IMG/VR virus record: IMGVR_UViG_3300042691_017990
Location: 1-52,863 of that record
Source: a virus
DNA: 52,863 nt
Direction: 5' to 3' (one strand)
Part shown: positions 17,127 through 28,500 of the stretch, piece after piece
Position numbering within the stretch: the stretch's first letter is position 1
Layout of the letters: every line of letters begins with the position of its first letter
Position numbers and translations under genes: made by a program
The notes under the pieces: generated by a model
The model's database searches: none
Told to the model about the DNA's origin: nothing
Seen by the model: only the letters and a program-made list of their open reading frames with translations

Positions 17127-17836
17127 GTTAGTATGTGTTCATACTCTTCAATATTAAATATTTCTCCCAAGATACTTTTGCTACGTTTCAAGAAATGTAT
17201 TCGTTTATCGGGTATTCTGATTTGGAAGTTATGAAATGTGTCACTGTCATATTCCGTTCCATTACCATAACTGAATGGTGGATAACCAAACCCTCCACCA
17301 TATTTCCAAGTGTGATCTGTTGGACAATATGTTGGATAAGACAAAACGATTCGTCTTCCACGCTTCTCCAACTCTCTGGTTAAAGCTTCATATCCATCCG
17401 CTTCAGCTAAATTACCGTCTGGATTAGGATACATTTGTGCATGAACAGATTTGAAAGAAGAATTGCTCCATACTTTGTATGACATATTAAACACACCACC
17501 ATTTACAAACGGCGGAGTTCTATATGGATTTATGTCTGGAAAAACGTTTGACGCTTGTGCATTTCCATAAACTGTATTTTGATCGGAAATAATATCAATC
17601 GTTTTCTTCAACCAATTTTTTGATGTAGGAAAACAATCTACATCAAATAAAGATATAAAATCGTAATCAAAGTGTGTATCCAAATAACCTTGAATTGCTC
17701 CAGTATGTCTTGCTTTTTGTCCATCCCATCCAATTTGTTCAACGTCCAAATCAAAATGATTAAACACTCGTTTTTGAAGTGAAACGATTTCTTGAGGCAA
17801 ATCGGTCTGATAAAACGAAACAATTTTGTGTATCAT
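17123..17836 (-). CDS. GT-A fold glycosyltransferase
   Basis: A 237-residue protein with ISLFDVDCFP at about residues 61-70, giving the D65-x-D67 metal-binding pair of GT-A enzymes, and a FVNGGVFNMS segment typical of the acceptor side of small phage and bacterial glycosyltransferases. A His-containing C-terminal region (HFLKRS) may supply the late metal ligand. No specific CAZy family is assigned. Both ends overlap neighbours by 4 bp, so the gene is translationally coupled inside the glycosylation operon. Confidence 0.75.
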   Translation of the reverse strand: MIHKIVSFYQTDLPQEIVSLQKRVFNHFDLDVEQIGWDGQKARHTGAIQGYLDTHFDYDFISLFDVDCFPTSKNWLKKTIDIISDQNTVYGNAQASNVFPDINPYRTPPFVNGGVFNMSYKVWSNSSFKSVHAQMYPNPDGNLAEADGYEALTRELEKRGRRIVLSYPTYCPTDHTWKYGGGFGYPPFSYGNGTEYDSDTFHNFQIRIPDKRIHFLKRSKSILGEIFNIEEYEHILT

Positions 17837-19011
17837 ACCAACGTATTAATAAAGTCTACCCACATAGAACCAATCTTTTTAGAATTGAACTTGTCCAAAA
17901 TATACTGTTTACCTTTGGCTCTCAATTCGTCTTTTACTTGAGGATTGTTCTCCAAATACATTATCTTCTCCACTATTTTTTCAATATTGTCTTTGAAAAT
18001 ACCCTCTTCATCTTTAGATAGCTGTTCTTTCTGCATCTTGACGGGATCAGCCTTGTCTGGAAAGTCTATCCAAATACAATGTCCTTCAAAATTCTCAGGC
18101 AATGCTCCCAAAGGATAAGTGATTGGTATTGCTCCTAAAGCTATAGCTTCGGCCACAACACACGAAAACGTATCTTTATGAACATCTTTATATGGAGTGT
18201 AAAGTGGATAAACAAAATATTCACTTTCTGCCAAATGTTTAAACAGAGTTTTCTTGTCCACACCATCGTGTTTTCTAAAAAATGAATCTCTGTGATCATG
18301 TGTTGCCAACAAATAATCAAAAGCGTGAAACTCACAATCAGTAAACCCTAACTGTCTAACAGCTTCTACAGCAACATTTCCACCTCTAGCCCAAGCAGCA
18401 TGAAATATGAACTTGTGTTTCTTCTTTGTCAAATTCATATCACACACCTCATTTACTATATCATCCATTATGGGATTGGGTATCAATGTTTGTTTGACAT
18501 CTGGTATCTGTGATTTGATATGATCAATGGTGGATTGATTCATTCCCTTCTCCCAATTTGAAATATTAACAAAGCCCAACTTCAAATTGTTGTCTCTGGT
18601 ATAATTCATAATTTCACTCAGACCATAAAGCCATTGCATATGATTCCAATAAATCAATGCTTTGGTTACTTTAATTGGAAGTTCGTTGTATTTAGCAAAC
18701 CACAAACTATTGATCAAAATATCAAACTCTCTGTTTTCTATACCTTCAAACTGTAGATTTGTGTATATGACATTTCTAACTTTCATGCCTGGAACATAAA
18801 CACGACCGTTTTCTTTATACAATTTTTCCAATTGTGGTTCCAAAGCCTCGGTAACAAAAACAACTTCATGTCCTTGATCAGCCAAATATTCAGCCACAAC
18901 TATAGAACTACTGTCGGTTCCACTTCCACCACCACCTCCATAACGAAGTGTATCTCCGTTTAGATAGTTGCTACGTCTACTGTTGCCTATGACTGTAAAT
19001 ACAATTCTCAT
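17833..19011 (-). CDS. GT-B fold glycosyltransferase (GT4-like)
   Basis: A 392-residue two-domain enzyme. The N-terminal domain begins MRIVFTVIGN with a glycine-rich GGGGSGTDSS loop at about residues 25-36, and the C-terminal domain has SCVVAEAIALGAIPITY, the donor-binding E-x7-E-like region of GT4 glycosyltransferases. The start at 19011 (ATGA overlap with the upstream stop) is preferred to an ATG 27 bp further upstream, because it begins exactly at the first beta strand. The transferred sugar is unknown. Confidence 0.8.
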   Translation of the reverse strand: MRIVFTVIGNSRRSNYLNGDTLRYGGGGGSGTDSSSIVVAEYLADQGHEVVFVTEALEPQLEKLYKENGRVYVPGMKVRNVIYTNLQFEGIENREFDILINSLWFAKYNELPIKVTKALIYWNHMQWLYGLSEIMNYTRDNNLKLGFVNISNWEKGMNQSTIDHIKSQIPDVKQTLIPNPIMDDIVNEVCDMNLTKKKHKFIFHAAWARGGNVAVEAVRQLGFTDCEFHAFDYLLATHDHRDSFFRKHDGVDKKTLFKHLAESEYFVYPLYTPYKDVHKDTFSCVVAEAIALGAIPITYPLGALPENFEGHCIWIDFPDKADPVKMQKEQLSKDEEGIFKDNIEKIVEKIMYLENNPQVKDELRAKGKQYILDKFNSKKIGSMWVDFINTLV

Positions 19012-20255
19012 ATGTTCTTTTCGTATCGTGGAGTCCATCCAGATTTGGTGTGACCATACATAACCAACTTATCAGGTCTGTTTTCACTCATAAACTTGGC
19101 AGTATGAGTAGTCTGTGTATAGTTGAACACATTTGGATTCTCACTTGGTTTAAAATCAACTCTGTGTAAATTGTTACCAAACTTATCAATAATACCCAAT
19201 GTGATAAACTCATATCCATCCAATGCATTATTCTTGAAAAACTCAACATCCCAGTTTACCACAATATTGTAATTTTCCATGGTAAACTGTTCTTCCCATA
19301 CACCTGGATTTGGTGGTTCGTTAACCTTTAGAGTGTATCCTTGGATTCTACATTTCTTAAAGTCAAATCCAAACGCAACTTCATAGTCACGAAGAGTTCG
19401 TTCAGTTCCCAATCCATAAACACCAAATGGAATATTGTGATTCTCTTGACCAAACAATTGTCTGACTAGATTGCGTGACAACACATCACGTTCACCACTG
19501 GTAACCTTGATCTGTTCTGTCTTGTGTCCATGATCATCCCAATGTTTGACACGATAGTTTCGGGTATACTCATGCCACATAATCATTCTGTATGGAGAAA
19601 AGAAATCATATCCATGGCTGTAGGCTCTGAGACTCATAGAGGTTTCTTCTGTGTAACCACCAAAATAAACTCTTGGGTCATACTGAACTTCCTCACAGAA
19701 CTTGCCTTGTGTAAAAATAAAATGTCCAGACAATGTTCTTGCACGAATAACTTTGGTTCTTGACTTGTAGTCTTGTATAAACCAAGGCATGCTCATCAAC
19801 AACTTGTCATAAGAAAACTCATATTGACTCATCAAACAAGGAACTGGATTCCATGTTGACGGATCGTCCTTTGGATTGAATGGTGTGCAGTAAGTTGTAA
19901 TTATTGGCTTCTTACAATACTCAAGAGCTTGGTTATAGTCTTCGATACACATTGCATCCCAGTCTTGAACAAATCTATGATGTGAATCAATTTGTAGTGT
20001 ATACTCTTCGTCCTTCCACAACTTTTGTGTTAGGTTTCTTGCCCACCCCAAACCCTCACTCTTTTGATATTGAACATCTACAACTCTGAATCTAGGATCA
20101 TTGGTAAATTCTTCCAACGACTCAGTATCATCACGTTGCCAACAAATGCCAAACGTCAGATTTTCTGGATGTTTGGCTTTGTTAATTAGATCTCGGATTG
20201 TAGGGACCAACTCTGGGTCTCTATAACTAGCAATTTGAACAAATATTTTAGACAT
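19008..20255 (-). CDS. GlcNAc-type polypeptide glycosyltransferase-like protein (GT60-like)
   Basis: A 415-residue protein. FVQIASYRDPELVPTIRDL at the N-terminus, followed by LTFGICWQ, is the signature of the Pfam family related to Dictyostelium Skp1 GlcNAc-transferase, which adds GlcNAc to hydroxyproline or other protein sites. QIDSHHRF at about residues 88-95 supplies the DxD-equivalent (D90-S-H92), and GYTEETSMSLRAYSHGYD the conserved C-terminal catalytic region. First gene of the operon. The ATG at 20255 is chosen over an upstream GTG. A protein-directed transferase beside Pro-Thr-rich virion proteins is suggestive of virion glycosylation (inference). Confidence 0.8.
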   Translation of the reverse strand: MSKIFVQIASYRDPELVPTIRDLINKAKHPENLTFGICWQRDDTESLEEFTNDPRFRVVDVQYQKSEGLGWARNLTQKLWKDEEYTLQIDSHHRFVQDWDAMCIEDYNQALEYCKKPIITTYCTPFNPKDDPSTWNPVPCLMSQYEFSYDKLLMSMPWFIQDYKSRTKVIRARTLSGHFIFTQGKFCEEVQYDPRVYFGGYTEETSMSLRAYSHGYDFFSPYRMIMWHEYTRNYRVKHWDDHGHKTEQIKVTSGERDVLSRNLVRQLFGQENHNIPFGVYGLGTERTLRDYEVAFGFDFKKCRIQGYTLKVNEPPNPGVWEEQFTMENYNIVVNWDVEFFKNNALDGYEFITLGIIDKFGNNLHRVDFKPSENPNVFNYTQTTHTAKFMSENRPDKLVMYGHTKSGWTPRYEKNI

Positions 20256-20313
20256 AACCACTGTTTATATAGATATTATAACAATTCAAACCATTATTAT
20301 AAAATGACAGGTA

Positions 20314-22038
20314 TTAAGCAACAGTATCCCACCTTACAGTTCCAGAATATGTTTTCATACCATCACCCCATCCACGGCCGTTGACCTCAACATTAGTATT
20401 TCTGCTAGTAATGTATATGAATAGTATTTTATATGGGGTGGCAGTTAGTATTGAATAGTTGAAGAAATTGACATTACCATTTCCCGTATATGTTACGACT
20501 GGAGTAGACCATGTGTTTGGATATATATAGGCAATAAATCCGTCTCCACCAAATCCGCTTGTATAAGGGCCGAATCCAGCACCGCCACCATTACCAGCAC
20601 CCCAGTTTTGACCAGCAGATGTAGGCATTCCACCGTCTCTTCCTCTTCCATCAGGTCCATAGAAATCAGCGGCACCACGACCTTGGCCGGGTGCTGGTGC
20701 GGTGGTTGAGCCAACAACACCGGTCTTTTTTATAGAATTGCCGCCGCCGCTTCCTGCGATAGCATCGGCTATAAGCGTGTCAACATAGATATCAAACCAA
20801 GTTGGAACTTCTCCAGCAGTCATAACAGCTGTTCCAAGACCACCTTGTGCTGTAGGACCGGCTAAGAGTTGTCCACTAACGCCACTGGAATTATATCCAC
20901 CACCAGATCCACCAACTCTATAATCAACAGCTTCAACGCCAACACCGCCAGATCCGCCAGATCCATCGCCGATACCTGCTGCTATAAGAGTTCCATCGGG
21001 TGCGACACCGCCGCCACCGCCACCGCCACCATATACACCATTACCGGCAGCAAGAGCTACGCCGTTGATATAACTTGCGCCACCACCGCCACCACCGGCA
21101 TAATAGGTATCAGCAAACATAGTGGTTTGACCATTTCTATTGGCCATTACTGAACCGGTAAAGTCGCCACCACTACCAACAACAAAGTTATATGATACAC
21201 CAGCAACAGGTATAAAGGTATTTGTTAATACATAAGCACCCGATCCACCACCACCCATTGCGGGTTCACTAGCAACGACACTGTTTATTTTGTCACCACC
21301 CGCACCACCGCCACCTACCATAAATAGTTGAATACCAGGATCAGGTGTAGGTGTTGGAGTTGGGGTCGCAGTAGGAGTTGGTGTAGGAGTATTTGTTATT
21401 GTTGGGGTAGGAGTAGGTGTAGCTGTAGGAGCAGGCGTGTTTGTAGGGGTTGGAGTTACAGTAGGAGCTGGAGTAGGTGTAGGTGTAGGAGTATCTGTTG
21501 GAGCTGGAGTAGGCGTTGGAGTAGGAGTATTTGTTGGGGCTGACGTAGATGTAGGGGTTGGCGTTGGAGTTACGGTTGGAGCTGGAGTCGTTGTTGGCGT
21601 AGGTGTAGAAGTTGATGTAGGAGTTGGCGTTGGAGTTGACGTAACTGTAGGCGTAGGAGTGACTGTAGCTGTTGGAGTAGGTGTTGGTGTAGGGGTTGGC
21701 GTAGGTGTAGGTGTAGGAGGCAAATCTTCTGAGTTACATGGACATATTATTGAATTTTTGATCACGCCTACAAACGTGAAACTATCCTTGATGTCGTTAT
21801 ACTGAAACAACACGTATCCCAAAGATTGTCCATTGCCTACACTTTGTTGTGTCACCTTGAACTTGTATTTTTTAAACAACAAGTTATACGCAGGAGATGT
21901 TGTCAAAATGTCATTTTCCAAGTCTGAAACCAGTTTGATAGCTGTCGTAGAAAGAAATTTATCAGTGTCAGCAATCGTTAAAAGCCATGAGACCATGTTT
22001 GGTTTATATAGTAGATATGAGTATAAGTTATCAATCAT
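20314..22038 (-). CDS. Pro-Thr-linker, glycine-rich adhesin-like virion protein
   Basis: A 574-residue mosaic. Residues 1-106 form a globular N-terminal domain ending in [10 protein letters not shown]; residues ~107-228 are almost pure Thr-Pro repeats with Ala/Val/Ser interruptions; residues ~230-500 are glycine-rich with runs of up to eight Gly, resembling the polyglycine receptor-binding tips of T4-like adhesins (gp38 type) and other glycine-rich phage fibre proteins; the last about 70 residues form a beta-rich cap. It is likely a receptor-binding or decoration protein at the end of the virion. The Thr-rich linker is a plausible O-glycosylation target for the enzymes encoded immediately downstream. 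Repeat length is probably variable between relatives. Confidence 0.65.
   Translation of the reverse strand: MIDNLYSYLLYKPNMVSWLLTIADTDKFLSTTAIKLVSDLENDILTTSPAYNLLFKKYKFKVTQQSVGNGQSLGYVLFQYNDIKDSFTFVGVIKNSIICPCNSEDLPPTPTPTPTPTPTPTPTATVTPTPTVTSTPTPTPTSTSTPTPTTTPAPTVTPTPTPTSTSAPTNTPTPTPTPAPTDTPTPTPTPAPTVTPTPTNTPAPTATPTPTPTITNTPTPTPTATPTPTPTPDPGIQLFMVGGGGAGGDKINSVVASEPAMGGGGSGAYVLTNTFIPVAGVSYNFVVGSGGDFTGSVMANRNGQTTMFADTYYAGGGGGGASYINGVALAAGNGVYGGGGGGGGVAPDGTLIAAGIGDGSGGSGGVGVEAVDYRVGGSGGGYNSSGVSGQLLAGPTAQGGLGTAVMTAGEVPTWFDIYVDTLIADAIAGSGGGNSIKKTGVVGSTTAPAPGQGRGAADFYGPDGRGRDGGMPTSAGQNWGAGNGGGAGFGPYTSGFGGDGFIAYIYPNTWSTPVVTYTGNGNVNFFNYSILTATPYKILFIYITSRNTNVEVNGRGWGDGMKTYSGTVRWDTVA
21353..21718 (-). 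repeat. Thr-Pro codon repeat array 1
   Basis: Degenerate 6-bp tandem repeat (ACN-CCN codons; the plus strand reads GGNGTN) encoding about 120 residues of Thr-Pro linker. It has no spacers of CRISPR type. Confidence 0.9.
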
Positions 22039-22059
22039 ATGTTTCTTTCTTCTTTGTTA

Positions 22060-23712
22060 TCAGAATCCAGCATAGCAGATGTATGGATCTCCAACTGTTC
22101 CAGAACCTCTGTTATTATTAATAGCATCTTGAATCATGCCATTGACATCATTGTAAGTGTGCCATAATCCAGGCGAAGTAGTCGTCGTGCAGCAATCACT
22201 AATATCTTTACTTGGCTGTGTCTTTTGAGTAAATACCGCATTACCACTATCGGTAACTGACATAAATGCCGAGTTGAATTTAATGCCCACCAATCTTTGT
22301 GAAAGAACCACACCACATGCCATAGTTGTTTCAGCAACACCATCAATTTGCATAACTGCTCCACCTGAACTATAAGTGTTGACATTAATCGTGATAGGAA
22401 TAATTCCAGGGTCACAATATGGTTGTGTTCCCGTTCCATCCCAACAAGGAAGACATCCAGTATCGCAAGTTGGTTGACTTGAACAGCTTCCGTATCCACG
22501 AAGTTCTGCGTAGAAAAACGAACCTGGGTCAAGTGTTGGTGTTGGTGTCGGCGTAGCAGTAGCCGTAGGTGTCGGCGTTGGTGTGTCAGTAGGTATTGGA
22601 GTAGATGTAGGAGTTGGTGTAGGAGTTGCCGTAGGTTCAACTGGAGTAGGTGTTGGGGTAGGTGTAGCAGTAGCCGTAGGTGTAGGCGTTGGAGTGTCAG
22701 TAGGAACAACGGGTGTTGGAGTAGGCGTAGGAGTTGATGTTGCCGTTGGGGTTGGAGTAGCGGTAGCTGTAGGTGTTGGGGTTGGCGTAGCCGTTGGACC
22801 AACTGGCGTAGGAGTTGGTGTTGGTGTGTTTGTGGCGGTAGGTGTAGGCGTTGGAGTCGAAGTTGCTGTTGGTGTAGGCGTTGGTGTTGCTGTAGGACCA
22901 GGCGTAGGTGTAGGGGTTACGGTTGGAGTAGCCGTTGGAGTTGCTGTAGCGGTTGGCGTTGGAGTTGGGGTCGCAGTAGGTGCTGGAGTTGGAGTTGGTG
23001 TCGGAGGAATACAACACACACCCGTATTGTATGGGTCAGACAAATATGCACCCAAACCACAAATATTCAATGGAACAGTCAAATCTGTCGAATCACTTTG
23101 TAATGGATACTTGTTGATAAAATAACTACCAGACAATATCAAATTGTAATTTCCATCATCTATAACGTTCGCAATGATATCACCACTTTGATTGTTTATC
23201 ACCAACGTAGTTGGTCTAATTTTGTCACCCGCTTGATTGATGGTTAGATTGAAAACAGAAATATTGTTGGTCAAACTACTGGTCATCAATGAATTGTCAT
23301 AACCATCGATGCCAAAAATGTTGTAAGCATTGTTGTAGTTGTTATAATACATCTTTTTGATGGTATTATACACTTGACGTTGATATGTTCCGTCCAAGTT
23401 TTGTGGATTTGTAGCAGGATTATAATCAGCACTACCACTTGGATAAAATACTGAACTAGAAGGAACGTATATACCAATTTGAAGGTTTATGTTGTCTTCA
23501 AATTGAGTTGTTCCCAAGAAACCATCAATACTTTTTTGTGTGCAACTTCCCGACAGATTATCATCACATGCTACTATCGGAATGATCAATGGAAATGTTT
23601 CGTCACCCTCGTTTGCTATGATTATGTCATTAAACACACTGTTCAACTCTTGTGGTTTAGCAAGAGTGAACGGAGTTAGTATGATGTCTTGATTTCTAAA
23701 AAACTTGATCAT
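22060..23712 (-). CDS. Pro-Thr-linker virion protein with Cys-rich C-terminal domain
   Basis: A 550-residue protein: an N-terminal domain of about 235 residues ending in GVCCIPP, a Thr-Pro linker at ~236-393, and a C-terminal domain of about 155 residues with at least ten cysteines ([15 protein letters not shown] and others), likely disulphide or metal stabilised. The layout mirrors the neighbouring gene at 20314-22038: different heads and tips joined by the same type of linker. It is probably a fibre or decoration protein. It belongs to the cluster with the glycosyltransferases and the structural protein at 23734. Confidence 0.65.
   Translation of the reverse strand: MIKFFRNQDIILTPFTLAKPQELNSVFNDIIIANEGDETFPLIIPIVACDDNLSGSCTQKSIDGFLGTTQFEDNINLQIGIYVPSSSVFYPSGSADYNPATNPQNLDGTYQRQVYNTIKKMYYNNYNNAYNIFGIDGYDNSLMTSSLTNNISVFNLTINQAGDKIRPTTLVINNQSGDIIANVIDDGNYNLILSGSYFINKYPLQSDSTDLTVPLNICGLGAYLSDPYNTGVCCIPPTPTPTPAPTATPTPTPTATATPTATPTVTPTPTPGPTATPTPTPTATSTPTPTPTATNTPTPTPTPVGPTATPTPTPTATATPTPTATSTPTPTPTPVVPTDTPTPTPTATATPTPTPTPVEPTATPTPTPTSTPIPTDTPTPTPTATATPTPTPTLDPGSFFYAELRGYGSCSSQPTCDTGCLPCWDGTGTQPYCDPGIIPITINVNTYSSGGAVMQIDGVAETTMACGVVLSQRLVGIKFNSAFMSVTDSGNAVFTQKTQPSKDISDCCTTTTSPGLWHTYNDVNGMIQDAINNNRGSGTVGDPYICYAGF
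22533..23005 (-). repeat. Thr-Pro codon repeat array 2
   Basis: Same degenerate 6-bp repeat as array 1, encoding about 158 residues. Blocks of the form PTATPTPTP recur with imperfect periodicity, so the two arrays could recombine with each other. Confidence 0.9.
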
Positions 23713-23733
23713 CCTAATATAAATAGGATTGTA

Positions 23734-24837
23734 TTAGAAATCGATACGGACTTTTATGAGTAGTTCGCTATCAAAACTCTTCTGAACTGGTCTGCTGATC
23801 TTACCAATAGCTAACAATTCGTTGTTAGAGTTGTATAAACCCACACTAGTAATGTAGGTTCTAGGGTTATTGATCAAATCTTGATAAATAATTGTTCCCT
23901 TTGTGAGACCGTCAGTTCCATCCGATACAAAAGTAGGATTGTTACTGTAGTTGAACTCTTTATTCTTTACACGAACGAAGTAATTTGTTGATGGAACAAA
24001 CTCACTCTTACGTGCTGCCATAGTCTTGTTACTAAGCTTAATAGCATTGAAAAAGTCACGTTGCCACAAACGAGCTATTGATTGAACAGAATTTGCACCA
24101 ATATAACTACTCAAATTTGACAAACGTTGGTTAATATACGTTCCGTGTGTAAATCCAACTTGAGCATTTGTCTTGGTAGCATTGAAAACCACGATACCAT
24201 TTGAAGGATAGAACAAACCAATACCAGCATATACTGGACTTCCATTCTTAAGATATGGAGTAGCCACACCTTGAATAACAGAACCAGAAATCAAATTGTA
24301 TACATTTTGTTGTTTATTGATAACTTGTGAATCGTCAATATACGAGAAAGATCCACTAGATCCAGACAAATTGATTTGAATTTGACCTGGGTCCAATTGA
24401 TCCTTGATCTTGTCCGAAGAAAAATTCATGACAAAGATATTTTCACTGTCAACTGGTGTTGTTACACTACCAGAAGCAAACGAGAACAATTGGTCACCTG
24501 GTTGCAACAATGTGTTCTTGTATTGAGAATAAATTACCTTGGTTTCGTGAGTCAACACGTTTATCGAAGATGATCCGTTAAACACGGAACTACCACTGGT
24601 TTCATAGTCACCGTAAGCAATAGCAAAATAAGTTTCGCCATCCAATAAAACATTCAAGTAATATTGTCCGTTCTTAACATCAAATGGTGATGATCCAGTA
24701 AGATTATTTGCTTGTGTGGGAGATGTAGTAAATCTGGATTGAGTTACATACAAACTACCTGTTCCGAATAATCCAGAAGATACTTGGTTTATTCTACCCG
24801 CTACGATGTCATCACTTGTAAATTGACTAAATATCAT
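23734..24837 (-). CDS. Baseplate or tail structural protein
   Basis: A 367-residue virion protein candidate. The C-terminal region IIYQDLINNPRTYITSVGLY, then NNELLAIGKISRPVQ and a final LLIKVRIDF, recalls the end of baseplate wedge proteins in T4-like phages, and a similar tail is seen in the FG-GAP protein at 12966. This C-terminal module therefore appears twice in the window. The N-terminal two thirds are Ser/Gly/Asn-rich and beta-like. Position next to the baseplate genes supports a baseplate-proximal role; gp8 homology is possible but not shown. Confidence 0.6.
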   Translation of the reverse strand: MIFSQFTSDDIVAGRINQVSSGLFGTGSLYVTQSRFTTSPTQANNLTGSSPFDVKNGQYYLNVLLDGETYFAIAYGDYETSGSSVFNGSSSINVLTHETKVIYSQYKNTLLQPGDQLFSFASGSVTTPVDSENIFVMNFSSDKIKDQLDPGQIQINLSGSSGSFSYIDDSQVINKQQNVYNLISGSVIQGVATPYLKNGSPVYAGIGLFYPSNGIVVFNATKTNAQVGFTHGTYINQRLSNLSSYIGANSVQSIARLWQRDFFNAIKLSNKTMAARKSEFVPSTNYFVRVKNKEFNYSNNPTFVSDGTDGLTKGTIIYQDLINNPRTYITSVGLYNSNNELLAIGKISRPVQKSFDSELLIKVRIDF

Positions 24838-24845
24838 AATTCAGT

Positions 24846-25487
24846 TTATGTTGTTGTTGGGACTTTAACAGTAACAGTAATCGACGTATTTCCGCCACTC
24901 TCATTACCTATGATAGTGATATTTGTGGTGGTTGTCTTGGACAAAGAAGCATTTGGAACGAATCTAAACTTGTTTCCTACTACCACTTGAGATGTCTGAG
25001 ATGCCAAATCGCCGGAGAAAGAAGGAACTGTTGCAGTGGTTGAGTTTAGACTGTTGGTTTCTGTTACGATCAATGTTCCAACATTCTTGTTTGCCAAAAT
25101 TGCGGTATATCCAAGAGTGACGTTGTAAGTTGGGTTTGTGCTTGGGCTGATACTGATATCACCAGTATAGTCTCTATCTACCGTAATTACCGATTGTGCC
25201 ACGCTGATCGTAGGAACGGCAGTAACACCTTGATTGAGTGTCACCAACTTATACTTCATCAACTGTGATTCATCGGTGATGGGTTCCATTACTGGAGTAT
25301 TACGAATTGCGATATCGTAATAAGCACTTCCCATCGGATGATCTGGGTTAAACTGTGTGTAGTCGATTTCGTCATCTGCGAGAGCAAATGCTGTAATGTT
25401 TAATCCACCAGTTTTCGCTAGGATTTCACGACCTTTCTTGGTCAAGACCGCGTTAATCGTGATCACATTGTTGTCTAAGTATGCCAT
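24846..25487 (-). CDS. Virion structural protein with C-terminal beta domain
   Basis: A 213-residue protein. The N-terminal MAYLDNNVITINAVLTKKGR, then FALADDEIDYTQFN, is a pattern I associate with structural proteins found near the baseplate genes of marine T4-like phages. Residues ~85-213 are Thr/Ser/Val-rich and look like an immunoglobulin-like beta sandwich. No enzymatic motif. A near-match to the ATATTTAT element (ATTATTTATATATG) precedes the ATG. Confidence 0.6.
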   Translation of the reverse strand: MAYLDNNVITINAVLTKKGREILAKTGGLNITAFALADDEIDYTQFNPDHPMGSAYYDIAIRNTPVMEPITDESQLMKYKLVTLNQGVTAVPTISVAQSVITVDRDYTGDISISPSTNPTYNVTLGYTAILANKNVGTLIVTETNSLNSTTATVPSFSGDLASQTSQVVVGNKFRFVPNASLSKTTTTNITIIGNESGGNTSITVTVKVPTTT

Positions 25488-25533
25488 ATATAAATAATTA
25501 TCAAGGATTTTATGTTTTACATCAAAATTGATA

Positions 25534-28500
25534 TTATAAATTCATGATGTATTTGTCCAAACTTGCACTAGTTTCCATAGAAGCTGTCAATGGTAACTGA
25601 ACAAATAGATTGTTTGGATCTCCAGTAGACCCCGTTGTGGTGCCATATACTGGGAAATCACTACTACTGATGTTGAGACTCAAATAGCCAGGTATTGTAG
25701 TGACTGGACTAGATCCATTTGGAAGTCCTTTACGGTTCACAGTTGTGGTAGAATCATTCTTACCCTTAATGTAAGTATAATATGTCAACTGTGCTGGAGC
25801 AAACACCTTAACACCATTGTTTAGACTAAAATTAGATCCACTCACCGCAATATACTTTTGGCGAGAACCAGGCATCATAATCTTACTCAAGTGTCTTGGA
25901 GAATATCCAGTGTTTCCTTCACCTCTATAAACATTGGTAAATACAGATGACCCAGTTACAGATCCCGATCCAATGACTTCTACTGTATTGAAACTAGAAG
26001 TGAATGTTACTATGTTACCATTATCATTTACCATTTGATAATACTCATTGTCTGGAACGTTATATGTGTTTCTAACGTGATAACCATTAGAATCAACGTT
26101 GATATACTTTCCATACTTTGCGTAGATGAAATCTCGACTATCAATTGACGGAGGTATTTCTAAACGTTGGTAGTTATATTGATTTCTATCTGTATCATAT
26201 GTTGTAATTGACTCGACCGTAATATTCATAGGACTGCCGGTTGTGAATATAGGAGTCAATTCAGCAGCATTGTTAAAATAAATACTAGACGTATACAATC
26301 CACTTACATTGTATGAGATGTCCTTGTAATTGAACTTCTTTCTTTCAAGAATAGATGGTTCAATCAACAAACCTGTTTTTATTGAAGCACGGTTTGGAAC
26401 CACATTCTTGACATAATCAAAAATTGAGAAGTCAATATACAACTTGTAGGTTGTGTAGAACTCTTGAGGGTAAATATACTTAATACTTGACGATGGAAGT
26501 GAAGCAAATTCCCTCAGTCTCAAGTCCAACTCTGGATAATTTTGACTGGTTAGGTATTTTGGATCACCAATAATATCAGTGATACCTTCTTTACCCAAAA
26601 AGTTTTCCATCTTGGATTCCAAGTATGTGTATGGACTGATATAGAATCCCACAACGTTACTGTCACTACCTACGATGTCATTGGTCTTTGTAGAATAGTC
26701 ATAAGGAACAAGATTTGATGTAGCAAATTCATCAATCTTGTTTATCTTCACATTGTTCTTATAGTTTGGACCAAATCGATTTGAATTGATTGCTTGATTT
26801 ACAACAACCTTATCAAATTGATATGGAAACTCTGACACATACGCTGGAGCACATGATGGATATGGTTGAGTTACAGATTCTCCAGTAAAGTTTGAAGCGG
26901 TAAACCAAGTGTCATAGTAAGTGTTTCTATTTGGTATACCAACTTGTGTCGAAGAAATAACCAAAGAAGCACTTACAACCGAGTCCAAAGGCGTATTAAC
27001 AGATGAACTTGCTGCCCATAATTGCATTGGAGTATCAAAACTCCACAAGTAAAGCAAATTGTAATACAATGCTGCCTTGTCTGGAATTGATATAGAATCG
27101 AGATTGTAACTATGTTCATCGAAGTCAGACAAACTCAATGGATCACGGAAAACCTTTATCTTATCGATGTTTCCATCAAACTCAATATTGTTGTTATATG
27201 TGGTATTGTAATTACCAACATAATAGCTACCACTTGAGAAATAATTGTTTTGATTGTAGTTAATTACCTTGGTCTTTATACTACTGAAATTCTTCAACGA
27301 ACCATCATACTGATTGACTGCAAATGTATATGTGTTAGGAACATACTTTTCAGCTGCCGATGATGTGAGTGATGATGTAAACACGGTAATACTACCATAA
27401 GTGTTTGTGTCCGTGTTTTGTTCTGGTGTGATACTATCATATTCATAATCAGCTTTAATATCACGGGATATCATGAATGTGAATATGTTACCATTCAAAT
27501 ATGGCAACTCATCCAACTTGATACTTGATGTGGCATTCGATTCAGGTGGATGTAGATCATAAATCAACACACCAGACTCAGCTTGTTGTGTTTTTCTGAT
27601 ATAAACTTCCCAGTCAATTTTGTTGTTTCTGATCTTTCTTACAATAGGAATCTTATCGTTGAAATTGTAGTCTTTTGATTTGAATCTAAACGAAGCTTCA
27701 AAAGTATCATATCCACGAAACTCTTCTGTTTGTGATCTTGAAGATGTAAATGTGTTTGCCTGAGATCCACTGTAATATAAAGGATCACCTACCACAGAAA
27801 CATATTCTGGGTCTGTGTAATCAAACTTTATGTATCTACCATCTTTGATTCTGGTCAAATAAATGATATCTTCAAAGTCATAATAATTTTGACGATTTAC
27901 ATTTACATCTGTGCTTCCATATTCACGAAGTTGAATCAACTCAGAAGGTATACCAAACAATGATCTGATCAAATCCAATGATGTTGAAGTTCCTTTTGTC
28001 TTGTAGATATAAGGAAGGTTGTTAGCAAATCTATTTAAGATCTTCTTACCGTAGTCAAAATAAGAACTTGATAGTGAACTAGATATCTCAGTGTTGTCGA
28101 ACAAGTATTGAGAAATACCACTATTTTGAAACTTGAAGTTGTTTGTATTCCAGCTGAACGAATTCAATAACTCATCCAAGAAGTTCTTTGGATAATCACT
28201 GAGTTCAGATACTCCGAGAGGATATGTCTTTGGAAACTTTTTGATGTAGACCAAAATGTTATCAAAGAAATGACCCACCATCGAAGTGAACTTCAAATAA
28301 TCAACAGACTGACTGTCTTCACGAATATATTCTGGTAGTTGATTTAGTAAACTGTCTACATTGTTTTGGTCATATGAAATACCATCTTCAATCTTATCAT
28401 CGATGCTAGAAGTATTGAAGAACAAATATGACTCATACTCATCAAGGGAGTTTAGTATGTCAATTTGAGATTGAGTAATACGATCTATATCTGTTTCATA

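Noticed and set aside
15610-20255. Horizontally acquired island with mobile-element ends
   Set aside because: No inverted repeats, transposase or integrase were seen at the edges, and base composition looks like the rest of the window.
21353-23005. CRISPR array or noncoding minisatellite
   Set aside because: The repeats are 6-bp Thr-Pro codons in open minus-strand frames, without unique spacers; the apparent Gly-Val frames on the plus strand are antisense shadows.
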